From the IMG/VR virus record IMGVR_UViG_3300017735_000070, positions 1 to 29,089 of that record: a DNA stretch of 29,089 nt; one strand, given 5' to 3'. The DNA is from a virus. The notes beneath the pieces were generated by a model. That model worked only from the letters and a program-made list of their open reading frames with translations. It was not told the origin of the DNA and ran no database searches. Made by a program: the position numbers and the translations under genes. This document shows, piece by piece, positions 27,646 through 29,089 of this stretch (positions are counted from its first letter, which is position 1; the number at the start of each line of letters is the position of its first letter).

Positions 27646-28044
27646 ATGGCAGAATATGACGACACAAACCGAGGCGCAGCCTTCACACCTTTCCCTACAC
27701 AGAAGATGATCTTGCAGGGCAAGGTAAATGTTGACGGCAATGACAATAAGATTGTCTTGGTTTCAGACGAAACGCGAGACGGCAGAAAGATTGTTGAGGT
27801 CTTTCAAAAAGTTGGCGTTCTATTTGAGAATGATAAGAAAGGCAACGAAGCAGCGCCCGATTACTCTGGCCCAATAAAACAGGTAGTCGAATCTCCACTT
27901 GAGAAACGCATTGCAGGGTGGCGCAGGATGAAAGACGGCAAGCCTTATATGTCCTTCAACGTCAGCGACAAGCAAGGTGGCACTGAGGAAAGAAAGATTC
28001 CTGATCCATCAAAACCCTTGCCAGAAGATGACATTCCGTTCTAG
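27646..28044 (+). CDS. SSB-like protein with DDIPF tail
   Basis: A 132-residue protein, start MAEYDDTNRGAAFTPFPTQK, with a beta-rich centre (KIVLVSDETRDGRKIVEVFQ and RIAGWRRMKDGKPYMSFNVS) like an OB fold or DUF736. The last residues PLPEDDIPF match the acidic tip (DDDIPF) of bacterial SSB, which docks repair enzymes. I infer a single-stranded DNA binding protein working with the preceding exonuclease and annealing protein. AGGAG site upstream. Not a standard SSB; family uncertain. Confidence 0.7.
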   Translation: MAEYDDTNRGAAFTPFPTQKMILQGKVNVDGNDNKIVLVSDETRDGRKIVEVFQKVGVLFENDKKGNEAAPDYSGPIKQVVESPLEKRIAGWRRMKDGKPYMSFNVSDKQGGTEERKIPDPSKPLPEDDIPF

Positions 28045-28090
28045 GATAAATCATTATACCCAGTGAGTCTGCCTCAATACTCACAGACTT

Positions 28091-28118
28091 GGGCGCTCTT
28101 CGGAGCGTCCTTTTTTTT
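28091..28118 (+). terminator. Rho-independent terminator
   Basis: GGGCGCTC-TTCG-GAGCGTCC (8 bp, one G-U, UUCG loop) followed by eight T, downstream of the SSB-like gene. Just before it, 28060-28087, arms GTGAGT/ACTCAC and AGTCTG/CAGACT form mutually exclusive pairs, which could modulate it. Confidence 0.85.
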
Positions 28119-28131
28119 CTAAGGAGATATC

Positions 28132-28320
28132 ATGGAAACATGGCAGGAGATAAAAGCTAGACATCAGCGAGAGAAGATCGAACTCGCTCAAAGCTTTGCT
28201 GCTAATTACACAATGAAAGACGCAGCTAAGATACTGAGATGTGATGAGCCTGTGCTTCGACGGTTTGCGCACCACTACAATATAAAATTTTTAAGAGCAA
28301 GGTGGCCTGATAAAGTGTGA
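28132..28320 (+). CDS. Small helix-turn-helix protein
   Basis: A 62-residue protein opening METWQEIKARHQREKIELAQ, with YTMKDAAKILRCDEPVLRRF forming an HTH (residues about 26-45). It starts 14 bases after the terminator with an AAGGAGATATC site, so it probably has its own promoter or lies on read-through transcript. Likely a DNA-binding regulator; no closer family. Its stop codon is inside the 5' arm of the inverted repeat at 28316. Confidence 0.65.
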   Translation: METWQEIKARHQREKIELAQSFAANYTMKDAAKILRCDEPVLRRFAHHYNIKFLRARWPDKV

Positions 28321-28396
28321 AGCGGCAGTTCATATAAAGTTTAACAGGCAGGTAAACGATACAAAAAGTTTGGGTTTCTGAGAGAGCCGCCTCACA
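28316..28396 (+). other. Inverted-repeat leader, related to 27541 element
   Basis: Arms TGTGAAGCGGC (28316-28326) and GCCGCCTCACA (28386-28396) pair over 11 bp with one mismatch, enclosing a GTTTA/TAAAC stem. The 3' arm AGAGCCGCCTCACAA differs from 27609-27623 by one base. It precedes the HTH gene at 28431. Confidence 0.5.
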
Positions 28397-28430
28397 AATC
28401 CATTAAACAAAACAAAGGAGAGCAAGTCAA

Positions 28431-28724
28431 GTGACACAACTAGAAAAGATGATGATCTATGCAAAAGTAGAGAACGCAAGGATGCTCTCTCGCATAGGTG
28501 GGAGCAACGCTATCGCGGGGATGAAAGGCAGGGACGGAGGATACAAGGGAGGTAGGCCAAGTAAAAAGCAAGAGCTTTCTAAGAAGGCAGAAAAAATATT
28601 ACTCTGCATAAAGTCCGATATGAATGTCCGCGCCATAGCGCAAGTCGTTGGCACTTCGCATCAAGCAGTCAGCCAAATCATTAGTAGATATAATCTAAAG
28701 GAGTTGGCAAATGAACAATCTTAG
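28431..28724 (+). CDS. Helix-turn-helix protein
   Basis: A 97-residue protein starting at GTG 28431 after AAAGGAGAGC. The Gly/Lys/Arg-rich stretch GMKGRDGGYKGGRPSKKQEL (30-49) is followed by an HTH: DMNVRAIAQVVGTSHQAVSQ then IISRYNL. The GGRPSKK segment recalls AT-hook-like or resolvase-type DNA contacts. Probable DNA-binding regulator. Its stop overlaps the following gene by 14 bases. Confidence 0.7.
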   Translation: MTQLEKMMIYAKVENARMLSRIGGSNAIAGMKGRDGGYKGGRPSKKQELSKKAEKILLCIKSDMNVRAIAQVVGTSHQAVSQIISRYNLKELANEQS

Positions 28725-28938
28725 CTTTGCCTTCATTGCCTTCTTGCCGTTCACTGACTGGCAAGACTGTCAAGAATTTGTAAGATTCCATGACCTGCAT
28801 GGATTCCACGATCAGTGTGTTGGCGTAGATACAAACGGCAACCGAACTAACTACGATCAGGAACAAAAGCTTGCACCAGACTGGTCGCTCAGACCAAAAG
28901 CAAGACCTACATTAATTCAAAATGAGGCCCATCAATAA
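28711..28938 (+). CDS. Small protein, unknown, convergent with endolysin
   Basis: A 75-residue frame from ATG 28711 with AAAGGAG upstream. It opens MNNLSFAFIAFLPFTDWQDC (hydrophobic) and continues with DLHGFHDQCVGVDTNGN. The last ten codons overlap the end of the M15-type endolysin gene on the other strand. No family recognised. The good ribosome site and overlap with the HTH gene favour it being real. Confidence 0.5.
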   Translation: MNNLSFAFIAFLPFTDWQDCQEFVRFHDLHGFHDQCVGVDTNGNRTNYDQEQKLAPDWSLRPKARPTLIQNEAHQ

Positions 28939-29089
28939 AGGGACGGCGACCTTGGGAGCGGCGTAAATCTATATAAGAGTTCATCGCCTCTTCCATTGTA
29001 CCTTCCCACTCCATTACATTTGGAACAGACCAAGCAGCACCCCAACGCAATTGAACAGAGTGAGCTAACGCACCCTTCTTCATTGCATC
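28907..29089 (-). CDS. Peptidase M15-type endolysin, C-terminal part (cut by window edge)
   Basis: Sixty codons and a stop on the minus strand, open to the window edge. The visible part reads DAMKKGALAHSVQLRWGAAW, then SYIDLRRSQGRRPFIDGPHFELM. The closing P-F-x-D-x-P-H-F-E-L is the C-terminal metal-binding motif of M15 (VanY/L-alanyl-D-glutamate peptidase) phage endolysins, with His as zinc ligand. It would cut peptidoglycan stems at lysis. The N-terminus with the H-x6-D motif lies outside. Confidence 0.75.
   Translation of the reverse strand, partial: DAMKKGALAHSVQLRWGAAWSVPNVMEWEGTMEEAMNSYIDLRRSQGRRPFIDGPHFELM

Overview
The window is part of the genome of a short-tailed double-stranded DNA phage (Caudoviricetes, podovirus type). 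The evidence is a leftward late module in T7-like order: small terminase, large terminase, T7-connector-type portal, a Bbp19-like protein, scaffold, a GNAT-like internal protein, major capsid, tail tube A, tail nozzle (tube B), three internal/ejection proteins, then tail or fibre proteins. The Bbp19-like protein and the capsid type point to relatives of Bordetella phage BPP-1 and many marine podoviruses. The host cannot be read directly; a proteobacterium, perhaps marine, is a guess. No integrase, DNA polymerase, RNA polymerase, tRNA or CRISPR array is visible. The genome clearly continues past both ends.

Layout. Positions 1-20365 (minus strand) form one densely overlapping late operon set. 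Two features stand out. First, eleven small, mostly Lys/Arg-rich proteins (35-131 aa), including an HNH-type protein, lie between the small and large terminase genes; three of them are 55 aa or shorter. Second, a 14-bp motif (consensus TAATTTGTGCRTTG on the coding strand) recurs upstream of four late gene blocks, including the capsid gene, and looks like a phage-specific late promoter or activator site.

Positions 20366-21191 are a non-coding divergent control region. It holds a G-rich tract in the terS leader, a near-perfect palindromic operator that is repeated at 22529, several hairpins and candidate promoters.

Positions 21192-28938 (plus strand) are the early module. It contains small unknown proteins, a DUF932-like protein, several small helix-turn-helix regulators, a Zn-ribbon ORF, a PD-(D/E)XK resolvase-like nuclease, and a recombination cassette of YqaJ/lambda-type exonuclease, Rad52/ERF-like annealing protein and SSB-like protein ending in DDIPF. 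The early module also carries repeated leader motifs (CTGC-N6-GCAG), GCAA-loop hairpins, a pseudoknot-like intergenic element and a strong terminator at 28091-28118. At the right edge the C-terminus of an M15-type endolysin enters convergently on the minus strand.

Together the window shows an early regulation and recombination module and a complete packaging, head, neck and ejection module, transcribed divergently from a shared control region. All functions are read from sequence motifs and remembered family features; no database search was possible.
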